A DNA stretch of 64,000 nt from CBFDBF01 sp050293315 (lineage in GTDB: Bacteria; Pseudomonadota; Gammaproteobacteria; Chromatiales; Chromatiaceae), in assembly GCA_050293315.1 (NCBI GenBank), contig JBNKMS010000030.1, positions 1 to 64,000 on the forward strand. The letters run 5' to 3'. Shown in pieces: positions 34,133-43,978 of this stretch. Position 1 is the first letter of the stretch. Each line of letters starts with the position of its first letter. The notes under the pieces were generated by a model. The model ran no database searches, had not been told where the DNA came from, and saw only the letters and a list, made by a program, of their open reading frames with translations. A program made the position numbers and the translations under genes.

Positions 34133-36154
34133 CTAGCTACTACTACTCGAGCTGTATGCGCCAGGCAGCGAAGCCAACTGCTGTGTCAGATAGCTACTGG
34201 TAGACTGCAACTGAGTCAACATTATGTCCAGCGCGGCGAACTGAGCCCTATAGCGCTCCTCAATCATGGCAATCTGCCGATCCAGTCTATCCCGATCGTC
34301 ATCAATATCATCCAGACTGTCATAGAGACCGTCTGAGCGGATATCTATCAGGCTGTCAGTATCGGTATAGGTGGCGAGCAGGATATCCAGTTGGTCCGCC
34401 ACACCGCGGGTAAAGGAGACTGTGCCGCGCGCCCCCGTGGAGCCACCCGATATCAGGAGCCGCAGGCCATCAGTATCGCCAGTGCCGTATAGGGTCTGAC
34501 CTACGCCGGTTACCGCATCGCCACCGATAGTGCCGGCCACGTTCACCCCATCCACATTCGAGCCGGTGTCGAGTCCCAGCCCGGTACCCTCAACGACACC
34601 CATCACGACTGTGGATGCGTCACCATACCGGGTGGAGGTAATCTCAAAATGGTTGCCACCGACATACTCAACCGTCACACTGACGCCGCTATCCTGCAGA
34701 TCGTCGTCACCGTTGATCTGGCTCTGTATCTGCGCGGCCAGATCGGCACCCGAGGCATAGACCGCCTGGGTCAGGGTGATAGTGCCTGACTGCACACCGT
34801 CCACCTCAAGATCGAACGTATCGTTGGTGGCGTCCACCGTGAGGGTAGAGTTGTTGCCGGCGGTAAACACCCCCTGGGTGGCAAGTTGGGTTATCGTCAG
34901 CGCATAATCACCCACCACCGTGTCATCACTGGAGGCCACATAGCTGACCAATGCATCAGTGGGGGTGGCGACGGCAGCAAACACCTTCGCCACCGCGTCG
35001 ACATCATCCGCCAACGCATCATCAAGAGCGTCCGAGTCCAGCTCCAGAGAACCATCCAGCTGGAATGAGATGCCGATCTGACCAAGCGATGTATACTGCC
35101 CGGAGAGACCGGAGACGGCGCTGGTCAGTATATTACGAATACTGCTGGTTGCACCGGTAACCAGGGAGTCACCCAGCAACACCCCGGCCTCCTCTGTAGT
35201 TGTGTCATACCCAGAGAGAGCATCCAGGGTTTCATTCAGTGTGTTGTAGCTATCTACAAACGCCTCAAGCGTAGTAGTGATACTGCTCAGATCCTGCGTC
35301 AGGGTCAGGGTCTCGGGTGTACCGGATGTCTCACCGGTAAGCTGCAGCGTCACCCCCTCTATGGCCCCGGTCACGGTGTTGGATGAGCGGGTCATACTGA
35401 GACCGTCGATACTGAAGGCGGCATCCTGTGCCTCTGAGGTCTGGGTCATATTTTTACCATTACCGGCGGTTGCGGTTGGATCATAGGCGAGCTGCGATAG
35501 GCCTGCATCGTCCAGATCATTGCCGTCCCCGGTATCGCTCACCGTAACCTCCAGACTGTTATCGGCGCCGGAATCATCGGATTTAAAAATTAAGCGGTAA
35601 CCGCTGCCATCGTTGACAATGCTGGCGGTCACACCGATATCCGCTGCATTCACTGCGTCACGAATACCCTGAAGACTGTTATTGCTGGCATCGATCGTTA
35701 CATCCTCGATCGCCTTTTCTGGATTGGCGGTAAAGGTATTACCACCCGAATCATAAGTACCGAAACGAAATGTAAGCGTCCCTGTCCCTACGGTATCAGC
35801 CGAGCTGGTGAAGGCATCAGACGCGACCCGGTGGGACTGGGCGAGATCGGTAACCTCTATGGAGTGGCTTCCGGAGGAGGCATCCCCGGAAGCGGTTGCT
35901 GTAAAGACATCGGTGTCACTAGAGGCGGCACTGATTTGCCGAAAGGTGGCCGCTGTTTGCAGGCTAAAGAACGCATCTGCAAAGGTCGACAGTCCACTCT
36001 TGAACGTGCTATAGGCGGAGATCTCTGCTTGTATCCCCGCCTCCCTGAGGTCCAATAGGGCCTCTTTGGGGGCGCGTTCCGCTGCTATCAGCTCTTCGAC
36101 CATTGAAGCAAGATCGAGACCTGAACCAGCACCAAGTGATGTAATAGTTGCCAT
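34133..36154 (-). CDS. fliD: flagellar filament cap protein FliD, long form
   Basis: A 673-residue hook-associated protein 2. The N-terminus (SLGAGSGLDLASMVEELIAAERAPK) and the C-terminal coiled coil (DRLDRQIAMIEERYRAQFAALDIMLTQLQSTSSYL) are conserved and form the cap core. The central part is longer than in enterobacteria (about 470) and holds two flagellin hook-IN-like blocks, around residues 120-230 and 410-520. The protein is Asp/Ser/Thr/Gly-rich and Cys-free, like many surface-exposed flagellar proteins. It is followed by fliS and fliT. Confidence 0.94.
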   Translation of the reverse strand: MATITSLGAGSGLDLASMVEELIAAERAPKEALLDLREAGIQAEISAYSTFKSGLSTFADAFFSLQTAATFRQISAASSDTDVFTATASGDASSGSHSIEVTDLAQSHRVASDAFTSSADTVGTGTLTFRFGTYDSGGNTFTANPEKAIEDVTIDASNNSLQGIRDAVNAADIGVTASIVNDGSGYRLIFKSDDSGADNSLEVTVSDTGDGNDLDDAGLSQLAYDPTATAGNGKNMTQTSEAQDAAFSIDGLSMTRSSNTVTGAIEGVTLQLTGETSGTPETLTLTQDLSSITTTLEAFVDSYNTLNETLDALSGYDTTTEEAGVLLGDSLVTGATSSIRNILTSAVSGLSGQYTSLGQIGISFQLDGSLELDSDALDDALADDVDAVAKVFAAVATPTDALVSYVASSDDTVVGDYALTITQLATQGVFTAGNNSTLTVDATNDTFDLEVDGVQSGTITLTQAVYASGADLAAQIQSQINGDDDLQDSGVSVTVEYVGGNHFEITSTRYGDASTVVMGVVEGTGLGLDTGSNVDGVNVAGTIGGDAVTGVGQTLYGTGDTDGLRLLISGGSTGARGTVSFTRGVADQLDILLATYTDTDSLIDIRSDGLYDSLDDIDDDRDRLDRQIAMIEERYRAQFAALDIMLTQLQSTSSYLTQQLASLPGAYSSSSSS

Positions 36155-36229
36155 TATCCTCTCATGGGCGGTAATGCTCTACCGCTCAACTCCTCTGCTG
36201 TAACTAGTAGCTAGCAATCTGAATGCCAA

Positions 36230-36622
36230 CTACACCGTGCCACGGAAAATCACTCCCTGCTCCTCGTTCAACTCCGTTAGTCTATGCGCCAAGTTCAATA
36301 TCTCTTCCGAGGGGATCTGTCGGATCACCTCATCCGTCTCAGCATCGATGACCTTGATCACGGAACGTCCGCTGGCATCATCAACACTGAAATGCAGATT
36401 CCGACGCAGGTTCTGCACCTTCGCGTTCATCTCACGCACAGTCTCCTGCAACTTCTCGGAATTTACCTCACGCGCCTGCTGCTGCCTCACCTGCGGATCT
36501 CCCGCAGGCTTGGTAGCGGTAGGGGCGTTGATCTTCTGCTTGGCCTGAACTGGATCTTGACGAGCCACAGAGGATGAGCGCCGCAACTCCATTACCATCG
36601 TGTTTGATAGTTCTGTTGTCAT
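36230..36622 (-). CDS. flaG: FlaG-family protein
   Basis: About 130 residues. The N-terminal half is Gln/Ala-rich and probably disordered; the C-terminal half LRRNLHFSVDDASGRSVIKVIDAETDEVIRQIPSEE is the FlaG block. FlaG affects filament length in Vibrio and Pseudomonas. It sits between fliC and fliD as in those genera. I use the ATG at 36620-36622; a GTG three codons upstream is the alternative. Confidence 0.9.
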   Translation of the reverse strand: MTTELSNTMVMELRRSSSVARQDPVQAKQKINAPTATKPAGDPQVRQQQAREVNSEKLQETVREMNAKVQNLRRNLHFSVDDASGRSVIKVIDAETDEVIRQIPSEEILNLAHRLTELNEEQGVIFRGTV

Positions 36623-36648
36623 TGGTTTCACCCTGTCATAAGGTTTAC

Positions 36649-36675
36649 GGGGCCGGGCCGGACAGACCCGGCCCC
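36649..36675 (-). terminator. GC-rich hairpin between fliC and flaG
   Basis: A nine-pair stem GGGGCCGGG / CCCGGCCCC with a nine-base spacer lies 19 bases after the fliC stop. There is no U-run, so it may be an attenuator or a 3' stabiliser of abundant fliC mRNA rather than a full terminator. Confidence 0.5.
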
Positions 36676-36693
36676 ATATTGCCTATGCCTCTG

Positions 36694-37896
36694 TTACTGC
36701 AGGAGTGCCAGTACGTTCTGCGGCAGGGCGTTGGCCTGGGCCAACATGGCCACACCAGCCTGCTGCAGGATCTGGTTCTTGGTCAGGCTAGAGGTCTCAG
36801 CCGCAAAGTCCGTATCCGCAATCCGCCCACGTGCCGCCGCTGTGTTCTCCGCAGAGGTCATCAGGTTAGCAATGGTGTAATCGATCCGGTTCTGCTTGGC
36901 GCCGAGTACCGAACGCTCGGAACTGACCAACTGCAGACCATTATCAATAGCGGTCAGCAGGGCCTGTGCATTGGCCTGGTTGCTGGTCGTATTGTAGGTG
37001 TCCAGTGCATCGAATAGGGCATCCAACTCACCGGAGCCGGTGGCGTTACCGTTCTGCACCCGCATATCGGAGAAGGAGATGCTCAGCCGGTTGGCGGCGC
37101 CATCAAACGCACCGACCTGCACGACTGCATCGGAGTTCGCGGTGGTGATGACCGTGAGAGTATCCAGATCAGCTGCCGTGTTGGTCGTTGTTACCGCACC
37201 GCTAGCCAATATGGTCACACTTATACCCATCTGGTCAAAATCGATGGTAACCGTATCTCCAAGGGCCAGTGGATAATTGGAATTATTATCCAGATCGATA
37301 TCCTGGGTCTCGTTGGTGGTGCCATTGGTCAGCCTGACCGTGTTACCACCTTCGTCAGAGATGGTAAAGGTTGTGCTGGCAGCAGCACCACTTACCCCAA
37401 CCGCGGTGACTATGCTGTTGGTGAGGGCATCACCGACATCAAGGGTACCGGTGCCGGAAGCGGCCACACCAAATGAGCCGTCAAGCAGGTTGGCGCCGTT
37501 AAACTCGGTACGGCTAGCGATGTTCTGCATTTCTGTCAGTAGTTCCTGCAGCTCGTTGTTGATGAAGCCACGCTCCTCTGCCCCGACGGTGTCAGATGCC
37601 GCCTGAGTTGAGAGTTCGCGCATACGCTGCATCATGCCTTGGATCTCGTTCATGGCGCTCTCGCCGGTCTGAATCATGGAGATACCGTCGTTGGCATTAC
37701 GTACAGCCTGGTTGTAACTGAGATAGGTTCCCTGCATCTTGGTGGCGATAGCCAGGCCGGCTGCATCATCCGCCGCACTGTTAATGCGGATACCGGAAGA
37801 TAGGCGGGCCAGGGAGGTCGCCATCTCTTGGCCTGAATTCACCAGGTTCTTCTGGGCATTCAGGGACATTACGTTAGTGTTTACATAAAGTGCCAT
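36694..37896 (-). CDS. fliC: flagellin
   Basis: A 400-residue filament protein. N-terminal D0/D1 (MALYVNTNVMSLNAQKNL, SGIRINSAADDAAGLAIA) and C-terminal D1/D0 (YTIANLMTSAENTAAARGRI, ILQQAGVAMLAQANALP) are canonical, ending NVLALLQ. The central 160 residues are the variable, Thr/Asp-rich surface domain. Only one flagellin gene is present here. AGGAG precedes the ATG; the frame upstream is leader. A sigma-28 type promoter lies about 112 bp upstream. Confidence 0.97.
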   Translation of the reverse strand: MALYVNTNVMSLNAQKNLVNSGQEMATSLARLSSGIRINSAADDAAGLAIATKMQGTYLSYNQAVRNANDGISMIQTGESAMNEIQGMMQRMRELSTQAASDTVGAEERGFINNELQELLTEMQNIASRTEFNGANLLDGSFGVAASGTGTLDVGDALTNSIVTAVGVSGAAASTTFTISDEGGNTVRLTNGTTNETQDIDLDNNSNYPLALGDTVTIDFDQMGISVTILASGAVTTTNTAADLDTLTVITTANSDAVVQVGAFDGAANRLSISFSDMRVQNGNATGSGELDALFDALDTYNTTSNQANAQALLTAIDNGLQLVSSERSVLGAKQNRIDYTIANLMTSAENTAAARGRIADTDFAAETSSLTKNQILQQAGVAMLAQANALPQNVLALLQ

Positions 37897-38222
37897 TGTC
37901 TTGCTCCTCATCCTCCGCTGTCTGCTCTTCACAGCTCATTGGAGGTCAGGTTAATAACTGGCGGATATATTTGAATGATTTCTAAATATTTACCGCCTCC
38001 AACCATCCTAGCGGCTGGGGCGGCAAAATCTTGAATGAGAGAGGTGAGAAATAGGCGAATCTAATGACTTGCATCCATGTTTATAGCCTGTTGTTTTTAT
38101 AGCTGTTTCCAGCAGGATAGGAAATTAAAATAGCCGTGGGGGAAACAGATTCCCGACTATCTTTGGGACGGCAGTCAGATGCTGCGATTCAGCCCGGCAT
38201 CATGCCGGAACTAAACTCCCAT
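37897..38222. other. fliC leader and flgL-fliC gap
   Basis: About 325 bp without a gene. It contains the fliC sigma-28 element (38008-38034), an untranslated leader of about 105 bases, and a CCGGCAT/ATGCCGG hairpin at 38194-38208 behind flgL that lacks a U-run. Confidence 0.6.
38008..38034 (-). promoter_or_regulatory. sigma-28 type promoter of fliC
   Basis: Minus strand TCAAG, 14 bases, GCCGCTAG. The -35 equals the Pseudomonas-type FliA element and the spacing is correct; the -10 shares GCCGCTA with three other sites in this window. Confidence 0.7.
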
Positions 38223-39134
38223 CTATACGCGCATATAGTTGAACAGAGATAGTTCACTCACCTTGATATAGGCCTGCTGCGCTGCCTGCAGCGCCAACAT
38301 CTGCCGATCGAAGCGGGAGACCGCCTCGGCATAGTCCAGATCATTCTCCTCGGCACGGTGGGTCTCCATGGTCAGTTTTACATCGGTATTGACGTCCACC
38401 TGTTTATCTATGGCGTTGATTCGCGCACCGATGGTGGTGTGAATCTGCAGGATGTCCTCGAGCGCGTAGTTAATGTCATCGACATAATCATACACATTGG
38501 TGCCGCTATCCAGATCATTAGCCAGCAGCCGCAGGGTCTCGAAGATACTCTGTTTCCCGGTTGAGGTCCTCACATCCATAAAGACAGAGTGCCCATTATC
38601 ACCATCAGACACCTTCCTATCAGAGGCTATCTGCAACTCCCTGGTGCCGAGATCTCCCTGGTAGGTCACAACACTGCTAACCCCACCACTGAATGGCTGG
38701 GTCCCGGTCTGAAAGCCGGCGAAGATATACTCGCCCTGGGAATCCTGACTGTTGGCAATACCCAGCAGGCTCTGCCGCAGCTCCCGTATCTCTGACGCTA
38801 ATATCTGTCGGTCCTCCTGGGACACCGTGTCACTGCTGCCTTGTATCGTAAGCTCTTTGACCCGTAGCAGGATATTCTCCGCCCCGTTCAGGCTCGACTC
38901 CTCAAACTCCAACCTGGATCTGGCTCGATCGGCATTATTCATATACTGCTCCATGGTGTCGATCTTGCGGTTATATGCAAGCACCCGTACTGCCCCGGCA
39001 GGATCATCTGATGCAGTCAGAATCCGTCGCCCGGTCGATAACTGCAGCTGGGTCTCACTTATCTCGCTCTGGCGATCAAGCATGGCATTGAGACCGCGAT
39101 CAAAGATTGTTTGAGTGGAGATACGGAAAGTCAT
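38223..39134 (-). CDS. flgL: hook-filament junction protein FlgL
   Basis: A 303-residue HAP3. The N-terminus MTFRISTQTIFDRGLNAML and the following LSTGRRILTASDDPAGAVRVL match flagellin-fold junction proteins; the C-terminus VSRFDRQMLALQAAQQAYIKVSELSLFNYM is typical. It begins two bases after flgK ends and is the last gene of the long flgB-flgL run. Confidence 0.96.
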   Translation of the reverse strand: MTFRISTQTIFDRGLNAMLDRQSEISETQLQLSTGRRILTASDDPAGAVRVLAYNRKIDTMEQYMNNADRARSRLEFEESSLNGAENILLRVKELTIQGSSDTVSQEDRQILASEIRELRQSLLGIANSQDSQGEYIFAGFQTGTQPFSGGVSSVVTYQGDLGTRELQIASDRKVSDGDNGHSVFMDVRTSTGKQSIFETLRLLANDLDSGTNVYDYVDDINYALEDILQIHTTIGARINAIDKQVDVNTDVKLTMETHRAEENDLDYAEAVSRFDRQMLALQAAQQAYIKVSELSLFNYMRV

Positions 39135-39136
39135 GG

Positions 39137-41098
39137 CTACCTCCTCACCGCCCCTATCAGGGTATCGAATATGGTGTTGGCCACTGAGATCACCTGGGTT
39201 GCTGCCTGGTAGGCCTGTTGAAACCGCACCAGATTGGCGGCCTCCTCATCCAGGTTCACCCCGTTGATGGATGAGAGTGATGCCTGGTGGCGCTCCAATA
39301 GTCCCTTGGAGGTGGTAGCATTGATCTCCGCGTGATGCGTCTTGGAGCCAACATCAGAGACCAGTTGGCCGTAGACCTGCTGAAAAGAGGCCGTCTCTGC
39401 AGTGGTAGCACTCCCCAGCAGGGTATTGGTGTTCTGCAGCTCTGCCATCGCCAGTACATTACGATTATCACCGATGCCGCTGCTGTTGTTATCAATCACA
39501 AACCGATCCCCCTCCTGAGGGATTCCGCGAATAGTGAAGGTCATATTGCCATAGCCGGCAAAGTTGAACTCCACTCCTCCGCTCTGGGTCGCAGGATCAT
39601 AGGCGATAGTCCCGCCAGGGCCGCCGGTCACATTGAAGCCGGGTATTGCAGCGGTCCACTCCAGGGTGATGCTGCCAGCCAGGGGGATATTGGTAAGATC
39701 GGTAATCGCAGGCTGGGTAATGGTGGCAGAGCCAAGATTGGGGTCACCGGTTATGGAATTGGTCGAGGGCTCCGCCCGCACCGGTCCGGCCGCAGCAAGC
39801 TGTCTGGGGTCATAGATCGAGATATCTATATCCGCAGCCGCAGGGCGGGTCGGACGAATCAGATAGCTGTCGCCGGTGGTGGCAGCGGCAGGGATAGTAA
39901 GACTGAAACCATCCAGATCCCCTACTGGCGGATATGTATAAGGATATGCCCCGGCGGTAAATGTCCACGACTGGCCATCTGTTAGCCTGGTCAGCGTAAA
40001 ATCTCCCGCTACACCATCATCCGACACCAGCATATAGTCACTGATGGTCAGATTGCCTGTATCCACCATGGTTGCAGTCACGACTGGCGAAGTAGCGCTA
40101 TTTGGAAGCACCTCTATAGAGCCTAGGCTAAACAGGTCGTTGCCAAATAGTCCGTCCAGATCAAGCCCAAGATTCTGCTGGCTATTGATTCGGTCTGCGA
40201 TACCTATAGCGACCAGACCCAGTCGGTTCTGGGTAACGTCAAGCATCTCTTCGCGGAAACGCAGCGCCCCTTCCAGCTCACCGCCGGAAATATAGTCGGT
40301 GATAGGATAGCTACCAGTGAGCCCATTAAACACTATATCCAGCGCCTCTGTATCATTCTCCTCCGCAGCCGTACTAATGGTCGCCGAGTTGGTATTCATT
40401 ACCAGCGGCTGCCCAGAACCTATAAACACATTCCACGCCCCGTTATCCTGCTTCACCACAGAGATATCCACCAGTTCAGAAAGGTGATTTAACAACACCT
40501 CGCGCTGATCCAGCAGGTCGTTAGGGACCTCATCACCAGCCGATTCAATGATGGATAGGTTTATATCAGCGATGGAACCGGCAATGGTGGTAATATCTTC
40601 TGTCACCGACTCCAACCCCGCATTCAACCTCTCACGCGCCTCATCGAACTGCTCAGCCAAATCGTGAAAACGGTCTACCAGGGACTGGCTTTCAGATAGC
40701 ACCACCTGCCGTGTAGTGATCGAAGATGGATCATCAGAGAGAACCTGGAGTGCGTTGAAAAAGTCTTGAATAGCTGGATCAAGACCGATCTCAGGATCGG
40801 CCACAAGATTGTCCAGCCAACTGGCATAGCTATGATAGGTCTCCAACTCGGAGCTGTTTGACTGCGTAGAGCGCACCTGGGTGGCGAGAAAATCATCATA
40901 CATCCGCTGAATCTGATCGACCTGCACGCCGGTACCAAGCCAGCCGGCACCGATAAGCTCCGGGGTACGAGTTGTCAGATTGACCCGCTGACGACTATAC
41001 CCCTCGGTCTCCGAGTTGGCTATATTGTGGCCCGTTGTGGTCAGTGTGCGCTGAAACACATTGAGCGCTGAGGTGCCTATGTTTAGGAGACTGGCCAT
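39137..41098 (-). CDS. flgK: hook-filament junction protein FlgK
   Basis: A 653-residue HAP1. The N-terminal rod/hook block is SLLNIGTSALNVFQRTLTTTGHNIANSETEGYSRQRV, and the C-terminus ends VNLDEEAANLVRFQQAYQAATQVISVANTIFDTLI, both diagnostic. The long middle contains extra beta domains, making it larger than the enterobacterial protein of about 550. A sigma-28 type promoter just upstream, partly inside flgJ, indicates late expression. Confidence 0.96.
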   Translation of the reverse strand: MASLLNIGTSALNVFQRTLTTTGHNIANSETEGYSRQRVNLTTRTPELIGAGWLGTGVQVDQIQRMYDDFLATQVRSTQSNSSELETYHSYASWLDNLVADPEIGLDPAIQDFFNALQVLSDDPSSITTRQVVLSESQSLVDRFHDLAEQFDEARERLNAGLESVTEDITTIAGSIADINLSIIESAGDEVPNDLLDQREVLLNHLSELVDISVVKQDNGAWNVFIGSGQPLVMNTNSATISTAAEENDTEALDIVFNGLTGSYPITDYISGGELEGALRFREEMLDVTQNRLGLVAIGIADRINSQQNLGLDLDGLFGNDLFSLGSIEVLPNSATSPVVTATMVDTGNLTISDYMLVSDDGVAGDFTLTRLTDGQSWTFTAGAYPYTYPPVGDLDGFSLTIPAAATTGDSYLIRPTRPAAADIDISIYDPRQLAAAGPVRAEPSTNSITGDPNLGSATITQPAITDLTNIPLAGSITLEWTAAIPGFNVTGGPGGTIAYDPATQSGGVEFNFAGYGNMTFTIRGIPQEGDRFVIDNNSSGIGDNRNVLAMAELQNTNTLLGSATTAETASFQQVYGQLVSDVGSKTHHAEINATTSKGLLERHQASLSSINGVNLDEEAANLVRFQQAYQAATQVISVANTIFDTLIGAVRR

Positions 41099-41140
41099 CT
41101 ATCTATCCTATATTGCTACTCTGCTCCACCCTATGCCTTT

Positions 41141-41167
41141 ATAGCGGCTAATCCGCCTCGACCTTGA
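41141..41167 (-). promoter_or_regulatory. sigma-28 type promoter of flgK
   Basis: Minus strand TCAAG, 14 bases, GCCGCTATAA. The -35 lies inside the 3' end of flgJ and the -10 overlaps its stop codon; flgK begins about 43 bases downstream. Confidence 0.75.
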
Positions 41168-42065
41168 GCCGCTGCAGTGCCCGCTGCATCTCCGGCCCCT
41201 CCATCACAGCGGTGATCTTCTCCGCATAACGGGGGTCGGTGGCATAGCCCGCCTGCTGCAGCTCTATGAAGTAGGAGCGTGCATCACCGGTGCTATCCAG
41301 GGCGCGGCTATAGCGTGGATTTGAGTGTAAAAAGTCTACATAATCGTTAAAACTGTCGCGAAATGTCGCGTATGCGCGAAAACTATCCTTTTTCTTAACT
41401 GCAGTACCTTGCTCATATTCGAGGGTATGTACGTGCGCCTTATTACCACTCCAGCCACGATTCGCCTTGATCCCAAACAGGTTTTTGGCCGAACTGCCGT
41501 CGGCCAACCCCATGATATGTTTGCCCCACCCGGTCTCCAATGCCGCCTGGGCCAACAGGGCCTTGGTAGGCAGCCCAAGCCTCTCTGCCGCCTCTTTGGC
41601 CCAAGGCCAGAGCTGCTCAACAAAATCCTCAGGCTTCCAACTGGATGTGTCGATTTCATCTTGCGGCGCCGCGGTCACAGCAGCCTGCTCACTGGAGTGA
41701 GACTGGGCCAGTGTAAGCGCATGGCGCCGATACTCATCAATACTGTTCACGGTCAGCTCAGGCTTACTCTCTACCACGCCACCCAGCTGCCGCTTGATCA
41801 CTGCGGCCAGTCCGATACCACCACTCTCAGAAAGATGCAGGGCCATCTGCTGGTCGTATAGGTCCCGATAAAACTTAGTCTTGTTGTTATCGAAGATCCC
41901 CTCACCCAGACTCGCATCGCGCATACTATTGAGCATCATCTGGGTAAACAGAGATTCAAACTGCAGGGCCACCTTATCCAATACCGCATCTGCATCCTCA
42001 CGCGCCTGCGCCTTCAGTAGGTTCAGACCATGAAAATCGGCATAGATTGAGGCGACGGAGGCCAT
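41148..42065 (-). CDS. flgJ: flagellar rod assembly protein/peptidoglycan hydrolase FlgJ
   Basis: A 305-residue two-domain protein. The N-terminal rod-binding part (LQFESLFTQMMLNSMRDAS) is followed from about residue 150 by a glucosaminidase-type domain (LGLPTKALLAQAALETGWGKHI, with the catalytic Glu in ALETGWG, and RYAEKITAVM). It locally opens the cell wall for the rod. Its start overlaps the flgI stop by one base. Confidence 0.95.
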   Translation of the reverse strand: MASVASIYADFHGLNLLKAQAREDADAVLDKVALQFESLFTQMMLNSMRDASLGEGIFDNNKTKFYRDLYDQQMALHLSESGGIGLAAVIKRQLGGVVESKPELTVNSIDEYRRHALTLAQSHSSEQAAVTAAPQDEIDTSSWKPEDFVEQLWPWAKEAAERLGLPTKALLAQAALETGWGKHIMGLADGSSAKNLFGIKANRGWSGNKAHVHTLEYEQGTAVKKKDSFRAYATFRDSFNDYVDFLHSNPRYSRALDSTGDARSYFIELQQAGYATDPRYAEKITAVMEGPEMQRALQRLKVEAD

Positions 42066-43240
42066 CAGATCACCACCAGCTCCGCCTTCAAGGCACCGGC
42101 CTGCTTCAGCGCCTCCAGGATTGCTACTAGATCACTGGGAGCGGCACCGACCTGGTTAACCGCACGTACCACCTCATCCAGGCTCACCCCAGGTTTAAAC
42201 AGAAACATACGACTACCACCCTCAGCAACATCAAGGGCAGACTGCGGTACCACCGCAGTAGTCCCGCTGGAGAGTGCGGGTGGCTGTGATACTTCACTGT
42301 CTTCACTAATGGTGACGGTCAGGCTGCCATGGGATACGGCGGCCGGGGTAACTCTAACCTGATTGCTGATAACTACTGTGCCGGTACGTGAGTTGACTAC
42401 AATCCTGGCCGCCACCTCTCCCGGTCTTATCTCCATATTTTCTATCATAGAGACATACTTGACCTTCTGCGCCGGATCAGCTGGTGAAGCAACCTGTATC
42501 GAGGTGGCATCAAGCGCCCTGGCTGAACCCTCCCCAATCGATTTATTAATGAACTCGACCACCCGATTTGCAGTAGTAAAATCCGGTTGATGCAGATTAA
42601 ATACCAGATGACTACCGTGATTAAACGGATTGGGAACAGTGCGTTCAACACTTGCTCCATTGGGAATTCTACCGACACTTGGAATGTTTACAGTGATACT
42701 GGATCCATCCGCACCAGACGCGCTAAGCCCACCGACTATCAGATTACCCTGGGCGATAGCATAGACATTCCCGTCAGCGCCCTTCAATGGCGCCATCAGC
42801 AGAGTGCCACCACGCAGACTCTTGGCATCACCGATAGAAGAGACCGTGACATCTATCTTCTGTCCCGGTTTGGCGAATGGTGGCAGATCGGCATTGATAG
42901 TGACAGCTGCAACGTTCTTGGGATTGAGCTGGGTTTCTGGCGGCACCACAATACCCAACTGGGCAAGCATGCTACGCAGGCTCTGCTCGGTATAGGGCGC
43001 TGAATTCACCTTGTCGCCACTGCCATTCAACCCAACCACCAAGCCGTAACCCATGAGCTGGTTACTTCGCACCCCGGCGATAGAGGCAATATCCTTGATC
43101 CGCTCTGCCCGCACCGGCAATGCCATTAGCAGCAGCAGGAGCAAAGCGATCATGCTCAGCCAGAGTGTCTCTGTTCTAGTCATCTTGGCACGGACTGCAG
43201 TCAGTGCGGTACGATATCTTCTATCACTATTCTGTTTCAT
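42065..43240 (-). CDS. flgI: flagellar P-ring protein FlgI
   Basis: A 391-residue periplasmic P-ring subunit. A long N-terminal leader with a hydrophobic core ends at VRAERIKDIASIAGVRSNQLMGYGLVVGLNGSGD, the conserved mature start. C-terminal FKPGVSLDEVVRAVNQVGAAPSDLVAILEALKQAGAL is typical. AGGAG precedes the ATG. The leader is longer than usual, so a start at the second Met (residue 20) is possible. Confidence 0.96.
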   Translation of the reverse strand: MKQNSDRRYRTALTAVRAKMTRTETLWLSMIALLLLLLMALPVRAERIKDIASIAGVRSNQLMGYGLVVGLNGSGDKVNSAPYTEQSLRSMLAQLGIVVPPETQLNPKNVAAVTINADLPPFAKPGQKIDVTVSSIGDAKSLRGGTLLMAPLKGADGNVYAIAQGNLIVGGLSASGADGSSITVNIPSVGRIPNGASVERTVPNPFNHGSHLVFNLHQPDFTTANRVVEFINKSIGEGSARALDATSIQVASPADPAQKVKYVSMIENMEIRPGEVAARIVVNSRTGTVVISNQVRVTPAAVSHGSLTVTISEDSEVSQPPALSSGTTAVVPQSALDVAEGGSRMFLFKPGVSLDEVVRAVNQVGAAPSDLVAILEALKQAGALKAELVVI

Positions 43241-43249
43241 GACACGCTC

Positions 43250-43957
43250 CTAGAAGGGCATAAGTGCGCCAATAAAGAACTTTGCCAACCAACCCATAGT
43301 ATTAGAGCTGGCAATCGGACCATCACCCACATAGACAATCGTGGGATCAGCCAAGCGGGTGGAGAGTACCGTGTTGCTGGCATCGATATCGACCGGGCGT
43401 ACAATCCCGGAGAGCTTGATATACTCATTACCCTCAGACAGACCGAGACGTTTTTCGCCCCGCACCAACAGATAACCATTTGGTAATACCTCGTACACGG
43501 TCACTGTAATATCACCGCTGAACTCGTTGCTCTGTGATGTATCCCCACTGCCCTCAAACTCATGGGCAGAATCGAGATCGGCACTAAGGTTCAGGTTCTT
43601 AGTACTGGCCAGAGGCAACGCTCCAGGCAGATCAAACCTGGTTGTAGTTCCAAATATGCTTGGGGCAGTAATGCTGGTGTTGGTAGTCTTATCTACATTA
43701 GTCGATGACTTCTTAGATGCGTTGGTCTCCTCTACCAACTTGATAGTGAGCATATCCCCGACCCGCCGTGCACGGATATTTTCGAACCATGCATTGGCAT
43801 ACCCCGACTGATAGATAGCTCCATTCCCGTGCGGTGCGGGCGGCGGCGGTAATGGCCTGGCTGGCGCATATACAGCATCCCGCTTGGGTGGAGTGTCACA
43901 GCCAACAAGCGCCATCAGCGTCAATACAACTATTAGCCATCTGCTCCGCCTGTTCAT
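43250..43957 (-). CDS. flgH: flagellar L-ring lipoprotein FlgH
   Basis: A lipoprotein of 235 residues with MNRRSRWLIVVLTLMALVGC as lipoprotein signal (LVGC). The L-ring block YQSGYANAWFENIRARRVGDMLTIKLVE is conserved. I use the ATG at 43957, with GAGGTGA just upstream; an upstream ATG overlaps the flgG stop. It forms the outer-membrane bushing of the rod. Confidence 0.96.
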   Translation of the reverse strand: MNRRSRWLIVVLTLMALVGCDTPPKRDAVYAPARPLPPPPAPHGNGAIYQSGYANAWFENIRARRVGDMLTIKLVEETNASKKSSTNVDKTTNTSITAPSIFGTTTRFDLPGALPLASTKNLNLSADLDSAHEFEGSGDTSQSNEFSGDITVTVYEVLPNGYLLVRGEKRLGLSEGNEYIKLSGIVRPVDIDASNTVLSTRLADPTIVYVGDGPIASSNTMGWLAKFFIGALMPF

Positions 43958-43978
43958 AAGGTCACCTCGACTACTCAT

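Noticed and set aside
38194..38208. CCGGCAT/ATGCCGG hairpin behind flgL as a terminator
   Set aside because: Stem is short and no U-run follows on the minus strand, so termination is not supported.
39332..39985. Rightward open frame of 217 codons inside flgK
   Set aside because: flgK is unambiguous on the minus strand; the frame is a composition shadow.
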